This document shows positions 1-11,620 of a stretch of 64,000 bases of DNA, in pieces. The number at the start of each line of letters is the position of its first letter. Positions within the stretch are counted from its first letter, which is position 1. Source of the DNA: Blasia pusilla (Eukaryota; Marchantiophyta; Marchantiopsida; Blasiales); assembly GCA_050084515.1 (NCBI GenBank), contig CM114271.1:47926001-47990000 (forward strand), read 5' to 3'. The notes below the pieces were generated by a model that was not told where the DNA came from, searched no databases, and saw only the letters and a program-made list of their open reading frames with translations. The position numbers and the translations under genes were made by a program.

Positions 1-3000
1 CTCTCGCCTCTCTCGCCTTGAAGACTCAGCCTCTTTTCTTGAAGACTCAACCTCGGAATTCCTAGACCCTTTTGCCTTTGCTTTCAAACTCTCTGTGGAT
101 TTGTCCTTGGCGGTGACTACCTTGGACATCAACTCAGCTATCTCCATGGCTTGTTCTTCCGCATCTCCTTCCAAAAAAATTTCAGTCTTCATGAAGTTTG
201 GAATGTTGTCCTTGCCAACGACGACGGCGTCATACACCATGCTTAGGTTCTTGTTTGTCATCTCCTCCAGCTTGTTGAAGTCCAACCAGATTAGACAATT
301 CAATACCTTCCACTCGGACATGTTTTGTCCCATCTCCATGTCGTACATGGAGAATCCCTCTCCATCAAGAGGAGAAGCCCATAATTTGTAGGTTGCCGGT
401 AATTTTCGCAAGTTACTTGCATTCACAGAATAGATGAGGTACCTGTACACCATTCGCTAGGCAGCTCTTTGTCGAGATGACTCAGCCGCGTGGTTCTGAC
501 GATCCCACTTCTTCTTTGCGAAATATTATTTTCGCACGTCTATTTCCTCGTCCAGATCTGCCTGAGGAAGGATGTGATTCTTGAACATCGTCCTGAAGCC
601 AGGGTTTTTCGTCGGCTTATCCCTAATATCATCAGGCCACAGTTCAAAATCTTTTGCAGCCTCTAGGTTGGCCTCCTTTGGAACTAGCTCAATATTTTTG
701 AGCTCCACTTCTAGACCCACCATCATCAACTTCCCAAGAAGTTATAGCGCATCCTAGAAGGACCATTCCGTAGCCAATATGAGATCACTGGGTCTGATAC
801 GCCCAAAGGGTGGTGTGCCGCCCGCTTCTTCGCCTTGGTGCCTTCAAGATTGATTTTCATGAGTCGAATCCGCCTAAACTCTGATATCCTGTGCACGCAA
901 TCCAAAGAGACCTTCTCTCCAATTCGACCCTGTGGGTCTTTGTCCCTCTTCTGCTAGCGCTCGATTATTGCCTTCAACTCCTTGTAGAACTCCGGGCCAA
1001 GTTCGGGGTTGAGGATTTCAATGTACCGCTCTATCTTTCTTGCAGTGTACTTTGTAGCTACAGACACGGCAGCCTGAATGAATTTGGCCCGTTCCAAGGA
1101 CGAGACATTTTCCCTTCGTTCCAGTTCCAATGTGGCGCTCTTCTTGGCTGCATGGATCTTGGACCATCATAGAATCGTGACCGCTGCATCTTGGGAGATG
1201 AAAGTAATTTCCCAAGTCTTCTTCTTTATTTCAGCGCCCTTCGCCAGCATCTCATCGACCAGGTCCTCACCGAGGAATCCCTTGTACTCTGATGGGGATA
1301 GCGTAAGCACCTTCTTGACTCTGTTGAATTCCAAGATCCAGTGGTGGGTGACGTTCCCCTTGGATACAATCCTCAAAATGCAGAGACAAGGTTAGAATAA
1401 TGATCCCTTGCAACCCTTCAATTTCCGTCTGGTTGCACCGGAGTTTTCATTGCATAGTGAGTGCAACCTGTTAGACTCCGATGGGTTGCACCACTCTCGA
1501 CAGATTGCAAGGAAGTGCAATCCGTTGGACTCCAAGTGGTTGCAAAAATTTCTTCGAGTTGCAATCTCTTGGAGGCCCAATGTAGTTTCTGCAACAAGTC
1601 GGACTCTCGGTCGGACTCTGACGGGTTGCATCACTGTCCGCAGATGGAAACGGTTTGCAACCCGTCAGGGCCCGATGGGTAGCACATTAATGTCCATCGG
1701 CATGAGGTGACACAACCCGTCAGAGTCCAACGGATTGCAGGAAGTCCCCAGAAGCATAGTTCAATCCAAATTTTGACCCAAAAGAAATTTGGTTGCAACC
1801 CGTTGAACTCCAATGGTTTGCAAAATGACTTCCATTCAAAGTGAAGTTTCTAGATGAAACGTGTGTTCAGCAACCCGTCGGAGTCCGACGGGTTGCAAAA
1901 TGGTCTTGTATAGATGTCATCGAAGGCCTAAAATCAACCCATCCGGCTCGGACGAGTTGCAAAAGGCCAAATAATCAACAAGTAGGAGGAACTTTTGGGG
2001 AAAATGGAACCCGTCAGAGTCCGACGGGTTGCTTTTTGGCCAAAAGTGACGAAAAACTAGGTGATTATTTTACCTTTGGCAACCCGTTGGAGTCTGACGC
2101 GTTGCTTTGAGGCCTCTGATGACTTGTAAAGAAGACCATTGTGCAACCTGTCGGAGTCCGACGGGTTGCTAAACATAAGCAACATCCAGAAATCTCCCTC
2201 GAAAGCAGAGTCATTTCGCAACCCGTCAGACTCCGATGGGTTGCAGTAGCTCGGATTTATCCAAAAAATTGGCTACCAATTTCTCATTTTGCAACCCATT
2301 GGAGTCCGACACGTTGGTGTAGCCCGGTTCATCCAAAAAACTGGCTACCAATTTCTCATTTTGCAACTCGTCGGACAAATTTCAGGATTGCCAAGCGAAA
2401 TCTAATGGAAGTCCTGATTTCAACCCATCAAAGTCCGATGGATTGCTGGATTGTACTCGAATTTCCCGTGCAATGTCAGAAAGGATTGTGGCTATCCACT
2501 CCTACGATTCCTGCCAATCTACTATCTGAACATGTTTGCAATCCTTCGGACTTCGACAGGTTGAAGCAAACAAAAATTATTGAGAGAAATATGAACTTAT
2601 ATATTCATGGAATACATTTCCATCTCCACCATTTCCATGTGATGCGGAAATGGATAGAGGACGACTACCCTCACGCAGAAATGCACTTCCAATGAATTCG
2701 GGCCCTCCTCAGCAAACTCTGACCATGCCATGTACTTGTGGTTTCCATCCCATATAAAGAAGTAGAGGTTCCGCATCCAGCTGTATTGTGTTCCTTCAAT
2801 AGCTCTTCTGAATTCCTCGTTTCTGATCCTCCAAAATGTGTCCAAGGCCTCTAGGTCTTCTTCCATCACCAGAGCCTACGTTCCATGTTCATCATAAGGC
2901 TGAACATAGAACGGAGGGAAGCTATCAACGTAGGATGTTGTCGTAACCGACTGCTTCAGCTTTGCGATGTCCTCGTCAGACTAAATTTTGCGGACGTATT

Positions 3001-3814
3001 CTATTGTCTACAGTCAAAAAAGTGGAATTCTTGGGGACTTGTGACCCTCCACCACTGACATTTGCTTAACAACTTGCCACAATGGCGAGGAACGCCAATT
3101 ATAAGGTGCTTTTCAGATTTTTCCAATTAAGAAAGGAATTGAGAATGCGATTTCAAATATGCCATTGTCTACTTACCCGCTCAAAAATTGGTTGAGTGTC
3201 GATGCCAACCAGCTGCTCTAGGATAGCATGTGGCAAGTCCATAGGAAATTCATCGATGTGATAGAGGTCGATTTCTTCCATCGGGCTCAATGACAATGAC
3301 GACTCTTCTCGTGCTTCTTCAGAGATGTCCACCATCTCCACACTTGTGTCCTCATGACCTCCTCGTCCGCCTCTTGAACTTCTTTTGTTTCCTCAACTGA
3401 TTCTAAGTTCATCGTGTCTCCAGACCTCGTCGGGGACATATCCTACATCTCAACATTGTTCGTTGGACGGGTGGGGCTTTCTTCCACCGCGATAGCTTTT
3501 TCTCTCCACACTTTCGCCAATTCTGCTCTCCTGATGGAGGCGTTGAGACGCTTCTTCTCTCGCTTCTCATCCGCAACTCTTTTCTTCAAAGCCTTATATG
3601 CCTCAGCCTTCGCATTCTACCTTGCGAGCTCCTCCAGAGCAAGATTTGCCACAACCTCTTGCCTGTGCATTTCTGCTTCCCTCTCCCGGTCCTCTATTTC
3701 TTGTTGCCTAATTTTTGTTGCCGAGCAAGGGCTAGGAGCTGGCGGCGCAGGAGTCTTGATGGACTCGGGAGTGACGCTCCCAACCTTTGTTACTTGTGTT
3801 TTCTTCCTTTTCAT
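1..3814 (-). pseudogene. Degenerate transposon-associated protein gene, leftward
   Basis: I do not recognise this family. On the minus strand a Lys/Glu/Arg-rich, probably coiled-coil N-terminus begins at 3814 (MKRKKTQ...). It continues through an in-frame stop near 3616 into more charged helix. After a frame change near 3330 an acidic stretch ends at a good donor (GTAAGT) at 3177. A matching acceptor lies near 3007, and reading resumes to about 2597 with two further stops. After the palindrome array the same style of sequence continues from 1376 to 1; one block is at 729-526 and a charged tail rich in KAKGS/ESSR lies at the window edge. The stops and frame changes indicate a decayed gene. Because it sits back to back with the transposase at 4682-9305, I infer that it is an accessory gene of the same element. 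A non-transposon origin is possible. Confidence 0.5.
1410..2564. repeat. Array of about 18 dispersed 27-bp palindromes
   Basis: The consensus arm is GCAACCCGTCGGA, followed by one central base and the reverse complement arm TCCGACGGGTTGC. A perfect copy sits at 1870-1896. Good copies start at 1410, 1463, 1517, 1657, 1712, 1795, 1934, 2006, 2079, 2143, 2218, 2291, 2420 and 2538. Spacers are mostly 25-90 bases and largely unrelated to each other. Several copies carry compensating or single mismatches in one arm. Both strands read as short open frames simply because the motif lacks stops in some frames. Confidence 0.9.
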
Positions 3815-4193
3815 TGTGCATCTTGATTGATTCTTCTTCCTCGTTAATGTTATCTACACATGTGCACTCCAGAAATCCAATCGACTGCCTAAACTCTCAA
3901 AGCGTCGATTGATTGTCTCAACCCAACTCTCAAACCATCATTTCTTGAAGCACCGTTACCTTCCAATGAAGGGCTTCGAGAAATCGACGTGTTCAGTTGA
4001 GGCGGGGACCTCAACTTCCCTGAGGACTCGAAGGTGGAGGAAGAGCTCCAGCTGAAATTGCAAAATGAAAAAGGGAAATTAGCAAAAATTGTGCCTTATA
4101 TACTTTCCGAGCCGTTGAGGTGACCATTGGTTCGTGGGAACCGTTGGACCGATGGAAACATCGGCCGTTACGGTGCTTTGCATGTGGGAAACG

Positions 4194-4485
4194 TGCAACT
4201 CGTCGGACTTGATGTACATGCAACCCGTCGGACTCGAAGGACGTGCAACGCGTCAAAGTTTGACGGGTTGCACGCTTCCCTCAGCGTGGGACATCAAGGC
4301 GAGGTCCCCAATAGTTAGATTCCAAAGATTCGCAAGCAAATGGATTCCGTGGCTTTGCAACCCGTCAAAGTCTGACGATTTGCAACCATTCGCATTCCAA
4401 CGGATTGCAACTTCTCGGAATCCGATGGGTTGCAACTTGTTAGAATCTGACGGGTTGCAACTTGTCGAAATCCGACGGGTTGAAC
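4194..4485. repeat. Second palindrome array, partly head-to-tail at exact 25-bp period
   Basis: The same GCAACCCGTCGGA/TCCGACGGGTTGC family. Scattered copies lie from 4194 to 4275. Then five units start at 4357, 4382, 4407, 4432 and 4457, exactly 25 bases apart, with adjacent units sharing the GTTGCAAC junction. It lies between the leftward degenerate gene and the rightward transposase frames, in the position of a divergent promoter. Confidence 0.88.
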
Positions 4486-4681
4486 TAACCTTGTGAATGT
4501 CTAACCTGAGGCAATCTGAAAACTTTCAACGTGATCAATCTCAAGGGAAATTTATTTTTATTGCACTTTCCTTGGTGCAGACACTGTCAAATAATTTCAC
4601 CTACCAACTAACAGCTTGTCAAGAGAATAACAGTCACTATTCACTATAAATTAAGCATTCTCATTCTTATTCTCATTCTCC

Positions 4682-5380
4682 TTGTGGAATTATCTGCAAA
4701 TGGATAATTATGTGAAACTCACACATGGCAATCATCTAGCGGCCCTTCCTCAATCACATATAATTCGACCCCAAGCTATGGAGTCTTACATACAAGTGGA
4801 TGAAAATTTCCTTTCACTCCGATTTCTTCTCCACATTGGAACAATCTTTATTTCCAAGGATGTTAGGGTGGATGGTATGGAGGACCTCGTAGGTGACACA
4901 CTCCAGCCAGTGATTGGAGACTCTAAAGTATGGACCTTCCTACCTTACACAAATGGACAATACATAGTTTATGGTTTTCCTCTGAAGCCTTTTGTTTTCC
5001 AAGTCGACGGTCTGCAATTTCCTAGTGCACTGAGCTCTATGTTTGCCACTCCCAGCTCTGTAGATGTAGCATTGACTCCAACTTCACACATTCGTGACAA
5101 TGTTGTACTTCTTGAAGAGATTCTGGATGTTGTCAACCTGACGGGATGTGCTCGACACCAACCGGACCCTGCCTTTCTCTACTCGTTCCTCTTCCGAGTT
5201 TCGGGCAATAATTTCATGTCATTTCTGCCCTTGAAAATGTTCAAGCACATTCTTGTCAACGAGTTGCTGCCCACGTACGATGGTAATTGCATTTTTGAGT
5301 TGCCTCCACTTGCTGGTCTTGCTCAAAAGAAAAATGGAGGACACTTGAAGGGTATGGACAGAAAGTCTCATTGTCATTGA
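4682..5380 (+). CDS. Transposon-encoded protein of unknown function, 232 aa
   Basis: An open frame of 232 codons starting MWNYLQMDNY. It follows a TATA-like AT-rich stretch around 4640-4680 and comes after the palindrome array. I recognise no catalytic domain. It is the first of a series of same-strand frames leading to a SWIM-type transposase end at 9305, so it is most likely the N-terminal part of that transposase or a separate element protein. Sequence after 5380 continues as similar coding style in shifted frames, suggesting exons or decay. The start codon is the first Met and is not otherwise supported. Confidence 0.45.
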   Translation: MWNYLQMDNYVKLTHGNHLAALPQSHIIRPQAMESYIQVDENFLSLRFLLHIGTIFISKDVRVDGMEDLVGDTLQPVIGDSKVWTFLPYTNGQYIVYGFPLKPFVFQVDGLQFPSALSSMFATPSSVDVALTPTSHIRDNVVLLEEILDVVNLTGCARHQPDPAFLYSFLFRVSGNNFMSFLPLKMFKHILVNELLPTYDGNCIFELPPLAGLAQKKNGGHLKGMDRKSHCH

Positions 5381-5485
5381 TGGTGCAGGCTTCAGCGGAC
5401 TAGTGCTTCAATTCCATGTGGTCCTTGGATTTTTCTCACCGCCAATGCGTTGGAGCCCTAGTGTAGAAGTCCAAGCTGCCCATTT

Positions 5486-6770
5486 CTAGAGTGAAATGGT
5501 TGAGTCACTACGTCGCAATTCCCCCCAAAGAATGCAGAAACTCCTTATGAGGTTGGTGCCACCATACCACCAAGAGGCCATCGATGTCCTCATTGTCAAG
5601 CATCCCCTTTCTACATTAGAGCATATCCAGCATAAATATTTTTCATTGCGCACGACTATAGTTCTACATCTGAGTACACCACACTGGCAGTACATGTTGG
5701 TTCCCACACTCATCATGTTATTGGTGCAATTCAGAGACACATCAAGGAGGATGTGGCAAAGAAAGTGGATGAGATGTATAGAAACACTCCGAGATCAAAT
5801 CCCGGAATGATGAAGTTGACAACAGCATCACAAATTTGTGAACAACTACTTGGAATCCCTAGCCATGGCAAGAGCATGGCTTCTGAGGAGAAACAACTCT
5901 GGGAAAATCTGGCATTTCTCGCTGATCTTGAATGCTTCAGGGACTTGTTGCATTAAATAAAAGTACTTGATGGAAAGATGGTCGGAATAGATGCCATTGC
6001 GAGAATCAAGGATAACTCCAGATTTCCTTTTATTTAGAGATGAAAATTTATGTGCTAGGGAGGCGAGGGATCTAGAGCTGATGTCTTCAAAATATCTACA
6101 ACAAGGCCGTCCAGTGGCCTCGATCTTATTGATCGAATGAGGGAAGGAGAAGATCTTTATGGCAGTTGGGTAAGCTTTGATATTTGCTACAGGGTGCTGA
6201 ATGGATGGTTGACCATGGGTGCTCACGTTTACGACCATGTGGAGAAGGGACTCAAAACCATATTTGTTTGTGAGGTAAAAGCAAAAGATGTTGGCACTTT
6301 GAACATGTGTTGGTTACTCTTATTGGAGGTGGTGAAGGAAAAAAAAGGCCACCTCCTGAAATTTATGGGTTCATGGTGGACAATGTACAACTAGGATTGA
6401 TTGCTATCAAGGAAGTGTTATCGGGTGGAGAAGTTCAACGAGAGAGGGAAAGGTTGGATGCTTTCCATTGGCAATAGTCTATGACTCGGTACACCAAATC
6501 TTGCATCGAGGAGAATAAGAGAATAGAGCATGTGGCTCTACTCCAACGCTGCAAGGACAGCAAAACCTTGAAACATGCCATGGAGTGCCAAGAAGAACTT
6601 CATGGGTGGTGGAGGAAGCATGCAATTGAGAGGAAGTACAAGGAGTTTTGTTTTTGGCTCACTTGGCTTAGTACGAATGAGACAATGGGGAAACTTCCTA
6701 CGGGAGGTGAGTTCAGAATTTCCTCCTTTCCAGCTCATGCTGAGAATTATTTGAAAAGTTGCAGCTCAAG
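5486..6770 (+). pseudogene. Mutator-like transposase, middle part, frame-broken
   Basis: Several plus-strand frames together read like a MULE/FAR1-type transposase. A helical block covers 5740-5956. Near 6200 is a block resembling a transposase strand (HVYDHVEKGLKTIFVCEVK). The motif GFMVDN followed by AIKEVL at about 6365-6425 matches the conserved second-aspartate region of MULE/FAR1 transposases. A charged helical segment with two Trp (GWWRKH) follows near 6600. The frame is broken more than once (for example near 6395 and at 6478), so it is not a functional gene as it stands. Family assignment rests on motif recognition and on the SWIM domain downstream. Confidence 0.6.
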
Positions 6771-6771
6771 T

Positions 6772-7750
6772 TGCAACTCGTCGAAACGATAGGGATTCCG
6801 AATCTGAGAAGCCAAGCAACCCGTTGGATACGACTGGTTGCTTCAGTGTGGAACCCATCGAAACAATAAGGATTCCAAATCTCAGAAGCCAAGCAACACG
6901 TCAAACTCGACAGGTTGCATCAGTCTCCAACCCATCGGATCTCGACGGGTTGCAAGTAAGAAAGTATGCTAGGTCCGCAAATAGCTGGTTTTCAATGGAT
7001 GGCAAGTTGCAAGTAAGAAAGTATACTGAGTTTGCAAACCGTCGGTTTTTACGGATTTCAAGGTGCCTAAGTGTGCAACCCATCGGATTCTGACAGGTTG
7101 CAGACCTTTGTCTATCGACACTTCTTATAATCCATCAGAATCCGACGGGTTGCACATGGATTTTCTTGGCCAGACTGGCCTCCTAATTGCAATCCGTCCA
7201 ATTTTGATGGGTTGCATTAGGAGCTTCCACATTCTGGCAACCCATCAGAAACCGACGGGTTGCACAGACGTTTTTGGGATGCCTCTGACTTGCAGCCCGT
7301 CCGATTCCGACGGGTTGCAGACCCTTTTTTGTGGATAATTCTTGCAAGCCATCGGAATCTGACGGCTTGAACATGGATTTTCCAGGCCGGACTGGCCTCC
7401 TACTGGCAACCCATCCAATTCCGGCGGGTTGCAATAGAAGGTTCTTGGGTGGTGTGACCCGTCGGAAACCGACGGGTTGCACAGACGTTCCTAGGATGCC
7501 TCTGACTTGCAGCCCGTCGGATTCCGACAAGTTGCAGGCCTTTTTCTCTGGACACTTCTTGCAAGGGGTCAAAATCCGACGGCTTGCACATGGATTTTCC
7601 AAGCCGGACTGGCCTCCTACTTGCAACCCGTCCGATGTCGATGGCTTGCAGTAGGAGGTTCTTGGGTGGTGTGACTCGTGGAAAACTAACGGGTTGCACA
7701 GACATTCCTGGGATGCCTATGACTTGCAATCCATCGGGTTCTAACAAGTT
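6772..7750. repeat. Third palindrome array with a 216-bp higher-order repeat
   Basis: The palindrome family again, from 6772 onward. From about 7075 the copies fall into a higher-order unit: palindromes at 7128, 7344 and 7560; at 7189, 7405 and 7622; at 7237, 7453 and about 7672; at 7292, 7509 and about 7725. Each series is 216-217 bases apart, so about three copies of a four-palindrome unit are present and the inter-palindrome spacers are also copied. The array splits the transposase reading frames and looks like expanded intronic or inserted sequence. Confidence 0.9.
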
Positions 7751-7874
7751 GCTATTTTCTTTGCTTACAGAGCTTTTTCCGTTCCTTTTTCACATTTTCG
7801 TCTCTGCAGGGATTGAACATTCATAAAAATGCCCTTTGCCTCAACATAAGTGGAGCCAAGAGTTTTGATTCCTC

Positions 7875-8437
7875 TTGGAGGTTGTCACAAGCATGCCAAA
7901 AAATTTCACTCGTGGAGGCATGCCAACAAGACCAGGCAAGGGCAATGCTACAGTCTGCATCATCCCATATCTTCCTCACAAAAGGCAAAACCAAGGAAAG
8001 GGACCTTCAATTTACGAGCTCTATGTTAGGGCCGGTGTGAGATCTGGTGATGAGAAATTGTATGTGGAAGCCTTCAATTGGTGCATAGCCGAAACTCCCT
8101 CGAGCAAGACGTCCACATTGGTGGGGACATTTGTGGGCGTGTTTTAAGACATCTAATACAAATGGTGGTAGAGCACTCTGAGCGAGACTCCTGGAGACCA
8201 GATAAGTACCTTGACTTCAAGCAAGTCAAGTGTCAACATCAAGGAATGAACCCGATGATTGATTTGGATGAAGAAACAACCCCGCCCAGGTATTCAGAGA
8301 CACCAGATTGCTCCCAAATTTTAGTAGAAGTAACTTCTCCAAAATCAGTGAATGGTGAATCAAAATCTCTCTGTTGGTGGAACTTCGCAACATCTGGTCT
8401 TTGGGGTGGTACAACAGTATGGGATTCCCGTCATTGA
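7875..8437 (+). pseudogene. Mutator-like transposase, fragment upstream of SWIM domain
   Basis: Two overlapping frames (7875-8147 and 8078-8437) look coding: a GGMPTRPGKGNATVCIIP-like segment followed by a charged stretch. They connect the array to the SWIM-containing end. From 8421 onward the sequence is closely similar to 41031 onward, which marks this as part of a repeated element. Frame shifts prevent a single reading frame. Confidence 0.55.
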
Positions 8438-8870
8438 GGTGGATCGTAACCTCAAGAGATAGCATATATCTCAAAGCAACCCTGGACGTGGACCACTTGC
8501 AAGGCAGGATCCGATGGCATTAGGAGAGCATGCGGCACTTTTTTGAATAAGAACTATACAGGACTACACGACCACTGCCAGGCTTCTAGGGGCTAAAAAC
8601 CATTGATTGTTTCACTAAGACGAGGGATCAATTGAAGTACTTCTTCTGCCCAAATGAATCATGCGCTTTTGAAAGTCTTATCCAGCTGCAATTGGAGCTC
8701 CAGGGAATACCCCCATGATTTGGCCCATTGTTGTTGGTACCAATTGCACTTAGGAGGAAGTGGACAATCTTACAAGTGTCGGTTTCAGACTCGTAGATGG
8801 AGGGTGTTTGGAGCATTTTTACATTACAGAGACCTTCGCATTTTGGATTTAACCTAAGATTGATGTCAAC

Positions 8871-9305
8871 ATGTACCCGGAGAAAGTGGATGATCGCAAT
8901 CCACTATTTCTGTTCGAGTCTAGAAATGGGGTGAAGAGAAATAGAATGCATAGGCCAACGATGGAGAGAGCAAAGCAAATCGCATCAGCTCGAGAGGAAA
9001 ACATGGAAATCATCGCCACAAAAGACGTTCATAGTGGAAATGGAATAGGAAGGATGTATTGGGTCAGGAACAACACTGTGAATTCAAGTGTGAGAGGGGT
9101 GTATGTGGTACACATCTATTGCTTTCCCACATGTTCCTGTGATGACTTTATGCAAAGAGAGAAAAGTGGGAAAAGGTATTTCCCTTGTAAGCACACGTAC
9201 TATGTGTTGCTTGTAGTTTTAAGAGAGTCGGAGGTAGGAGTAGGAATCCACCAACCAATTTCGTCCCTCAAAGAAGTGCAAAGTATCCTAAACAAACCAC
9301 TTTGA
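8871..9305 (+). CDS. SWIM zinc-finger C-terminus of MULE-like transposase, copy 1
   Basis: 144 codons starting MYPEKVDDRN. The SWIM signature CxC...CxH is visible as Cys88, Cys90, Cys106 and His108 (TCSCDDF and PCKHTYYVLL). SWIM fingers are typical of plant MULE transposases and of FAR1/FHY3 proteins, where they follow the DDE nuclease domain and help DNA binding. This is only the end of such a protein, since the frame upstream (8640-8860) is broken relative to the copy at 41129-41902. The two copies share most residues, including the C-terminal ILNKPL and stop. Element-derived rather than a host FAR1 gene is the better reading because of the repetition. Confidence 0.72.
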   Translation: MYPEKVDDRNPLFLFESRNGVKRNRMHRPTMERAKQIASAREENMEIIATKDVHSGNGIGRMYWVRNNTVNSSVRGVYVVHIYCFPTCSCDDFMQREKSGKRYFPCKHTYYVLLVVLRESEVGVGIHQPISSLKEVQSILNKPL

Positions 9306-9840
9306 GGATGCAAAATGAGGTCTTAGATTGTACTTTAAATTAAAGTGCCAAAATGTTCATTATGAGCTTGAACTATAATCAGCTATGGAAACCAGATGCA
9401 TTTTTTTCAGACCTTGGATGGAAAAAGTGATTTGTTCCATATTTGTGATTCCAATGATTTTTCAGTTTTTTTTATTTTGTGCAAGTTGCAACCCGTCAGA
9501 TTCAGACGGATTGCCAAAGTGTGGAAGAGAATAAACAAATTTGTGGTAGTGACTAAGCACAGAGAAAAAAATTTGCAAAAATGTTCACAAAAAAAACTTC
9601 CTCTCTTCAACCCAACGGAAAATCTGTTCAAATCACAGGAAGCTCTCTTCAAAAAAAAGTATCTCTTTGGGTTGAAGGTAGTTTCCTCTCTCCTCTCTCC
9701 TTTCTTCCTCTTATCTCTCTCCTCTCTTCCTCTCCTCTTATCGCGCCTCCACGCCCTCATACCACACCTCCAATTTCTTACAACTCTTAGTTCACCTCCA
9801 CCCTCTCATACCACGCTTCCAACTTCTTACAACTCTTAGT
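9306..9840 (+). mobile_element. 3' tail of the SWIM transposon, copy 1
   Basis: Non-coding sequence that closely matches 41903-42310 after the second SWIM copy. It contains one palindrome of the array family at 9488-9514, a run of shared sequence around CTTGGATGGAAAAAGTG, and a CT-rich tract from about 9680 to 9760. Beyond about 9740 the similarity to copy 2 stops because copy 2 enters the Gypsy element. No terminal inverted repeat could be identified. Confidence 0.65.
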
Positions 9841-11620
9841 TCACCTCTACCCGCAGTTCCAACTTCTTGACTCCAACTTTGGCCTCAAATTAGCTATCGG
9901 AAGCACCTCATTTATACCAAAGGTGATTCTGTGACTATCACACACATGTGGAAAGGACAACAATAATTCACAGTATAACACATGTAACACACAATTTTTT
10001 GTGTAGATTAACAGGCTCCGTGTAGAATCCTTTCGAGCCGCCAATGAAAGCACGACATGCATCTCTAAATAAGATAGCAAATTGAAAAAGGCGAAAAATA
10101 GTCCAATGTCCACCTTTCCACATGTAGTAACCCTTAGAGTAACCCCTCATGTTTCAGTAATAATATAGATTATCGGATGGATTTCTGCCTCACAAGTAAC
10201 CACAGGTGTGCATTTATAAATTAGTTCATATACTTACATATTTACATTTTTGGAAAATCGAAGTAGAGACCGAGTACTTATCCCGAATTGGTGCAAGAAG
10301 GTGACCTGCGCAGGCCGGTTATTCCGGCCGTTCTAAACCAGGAAATACTTTTAGAATACATATTTAAGGTTGAATAGTTTGAAAGGTAATATAGAAAATG
10401 GGTTTCACTCGTAGGATTGCTTACTATCTTTTTCCCATCTCTTGAACGTCTTCTGAATAAATGTGCAGATCCCAAGGAACGTCGTTATTACTCGGATCAT
10501 TGCAGTGTATGAGTGAATTACTCTCGGCGGGTAGGGTATCCGCCGATGCTATTGCGAGTTGAGTTGCTGAAGGGTATTTTTCGCAGACATTTCAGAATCC
10601 GGAGTGTATACATATGATTCTCCCTCGTGCAAACACAAATTGATTAAAAGGTCCTCTACTTCATGGTATGGACAAACAGGAAGTCTCTTTCAGATGAGAC
10701 TGAAAGCAGAATCCGTGCGACGGTCGAGTAATGTTGTAAGGGAACATCTATTTTCTACGGGAATGTCCCAAAGCCGGATTCAGAACAAACAGCTACAAAC
10801 AATTTTTTTTCTCAACCTTTCACAGATCTTTTTTGTGCTCTTCTAGACTGGATTAGTATGTAAACGTCCATTAAACTGTCAGTTGTGATTCCAATCAGCT
10901 TTCCCCATTCGCGCCTCTCAGACATGAAGAGCATTCGAAGAGATCTGCACATTCATCCTTTTTTTTTATTCTTGTTTCTAAGTTAATTGTACTATAATAT
11001 AATGAAACAATAACAATTAATCATCACCATCCATTTCAACCCTATGAACAATGAAAATGTAATCTACCTATTATGACCGCACAACACAAAAGAGCTACTT
11101 CTACATCCCCGAACATCCAGTCAATCTATAGGTGTGTTTGGCGTCTTCATGTTTGTCACCCAATTGAAAACGTTACACTGAATTCCAAGCCATCTACAGA
11201 ACTGTGTCGCCATATTGAAAACGTGCTTAGTCAACTCCAAACCAGAAACAAAGGAACCGTTCTCTTAATTTTATTGATTCACCCCGAGTTTCTCTGGTAA
11301 AAACATTCACTCACAGAAGACCTCACACATGAGGAAGAATGGTCAATCCGCCCACCTATACCCAAGAGACTTTGGGGAGGAGTTGCAACAGTGACTATGT
11401 TGGCTTTTATTCTACTTGCTTGAGTTGTGATTATTTACTGCCAACTTTGCTTGGCTGTGGTTCCTCTCAATCCCATGTTTCGAAACTCAAATGCCATCAC
11501 CTCATGATTCATAGGGCGAACACTGGGCCGAGAAAGCCATTAGGTTTTTTATCCTTTCGTCAATCTGACCTTCCAGTGTTGACATGTGGTGGAGTAAACT
11601 AACTCAACAAGCAGCTGATT
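9841..11620. other. Intergenic stretch, no gene recognised
   Basis: Short frames only, none resembling a known protein. It lies downstream of the ALT gene, whose stop codon is at 11621-11623 on the minus strand, so its right-hand part should hold the 3' UTR and polyadenylation signals of that gene. Confidence 0.5.

Noticed and set aside
1410-2564. Resemblance of the palindrome arrays to a CRISPR array (about 27-bp repeats, short spacers)
   Set aside because: Repeats are diverged, spacers vary widely in length, no cas-like genes exist, and the surrounding genes are spliced plant genes.
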